Assembly (NCBI GenBank): GCA_007131945.1
Contig: SLPP01000119.1
Coordinates: 1 to 7,613, forward strand
Length of the DNA stretch: 7,613 nucleotides
DNA from: Paracoccaceae bacterium
GTDB taxonomy: Bacteria; Pseudomonadota; Alphaproteobacteria; Rhodobacterales; Rhodobacteraceae
Reading direction: 5' to 3'
The translations under genes were made by a program, and so were the position numbers. How positions within the stretch are numbered: the stretch's first letter is position 1; each line of letters starts with the position of its first letter. Positions 7,590 to 7,613 of the stretch are shown one piece after another. The notes beneath the pieces were generated by a model. It made no database searches, was not told where the DNA came from, and saw only the letters and a program-made list of their open reading frames with translations.

Positions 7590-7603
7590 GTCCAAATTTG
7601 GAC
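7590..7603. promoter_or_regulatory. 14-bp perfect palindrome, candidate operator
   Basis: GTCCAAATTTGGAC is a perfect inverted repeat with an AT core, 27 nt after the stop of the membrane protein gene and 10 nt from the window edge. An AT-centred palindrome in a G+C-rich intergenic region looks like a dimeric repressor site for a gene beyond the edge. I cannot name a regulator. With no loop it would be a poor RNA hairpin, and no T-run is seen in the remaining bases. Confidence 0.4.
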
Positions 7604-7613
7604 AACGAAGCAA

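Noticed and set aside
6948..7613. Minus-strand frame of 221 codons opposite the membrane methyltransferase gene
   Set aside because: Arg/Pro/His-rich translation without hydrophobic or domain pattern; the plus-strand frame has the ICMT/PEMT signature and a strong ribosome binding site.
1..7613. A defence island, phage, transposon, CRISPR or other mobile system
   Set aside because: No transposase, integrase, nuclease, toxin-antitoxin or repeat-spacer pattern was found. The lone P-loop protein has no partner typical of a defence system, and base composition is even across the window.

Overview
The window is high-GC bacterial DNA (roughly two-thirds G+C by eye) with tightly packed genes. It looks alphaproteobacterial, most likely from a Rhodobacterales/Rhodobacteraceae relative. 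That placement rests on the codon usage, the protein styles and the GC-rich intergenic hairpins. It is an impression, because no rRNA or other marker gene is present. There are six protein genes and no RNA gene, mobile element or CRISPR array.

The layout is two divergent gene strings separated by a 92-bp gap (4336-4427). The left string reads on the minus strand: a membrane-anchored penicillin-acylase-family Ntn hydrolase (1846-4335), a P-loop NTPase/kinase-like protein of unknown function (936-1805), and MetA (from 924 running off the left edge). Gaps are 40 and 11 nt, so this is probably one transcript. MetA carries the catalytic triad Cys142/His235/Glu237. It also has Glu111, the residue associated with acetyl-CoA rather than succinyl-CoA use, so it is better read as a homoserine O-acetyltransferase.

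The right string reads on the plus strand: an NAD(P)-dependent beta-hydroxyacid dehydrogenase (4428-5306), then an adenine deaminase (5299-6993) that overlaps it by 8 nt. After a 116-bp gap with two GC-rich hairpins and a short direct repeat comes a small integral-membrane protein of the isoprenylcysteine/phospholipid methyltransferase type (7110-7562). A 14-bp perfect palindrome (7590-7603) lies just before the right edge, possibly in the control region of the next gene.

Most of the content is recognisable metabolism: methionine precursor synthesis, purine salvage and hydroxyacid redox chemistry. I do not see a clear new system. The parts most worth a second look are the unknown P-loop protein locked between an acylase and metA, the acetyl-type MetA without room for a SAM riboswitch, and the palindrome at the right edge. 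One speculative link is that an acylase acting on N-acyl-homoserine lactones would release homoserine lactone, which after ring opening is the MetA substrate homoserine.
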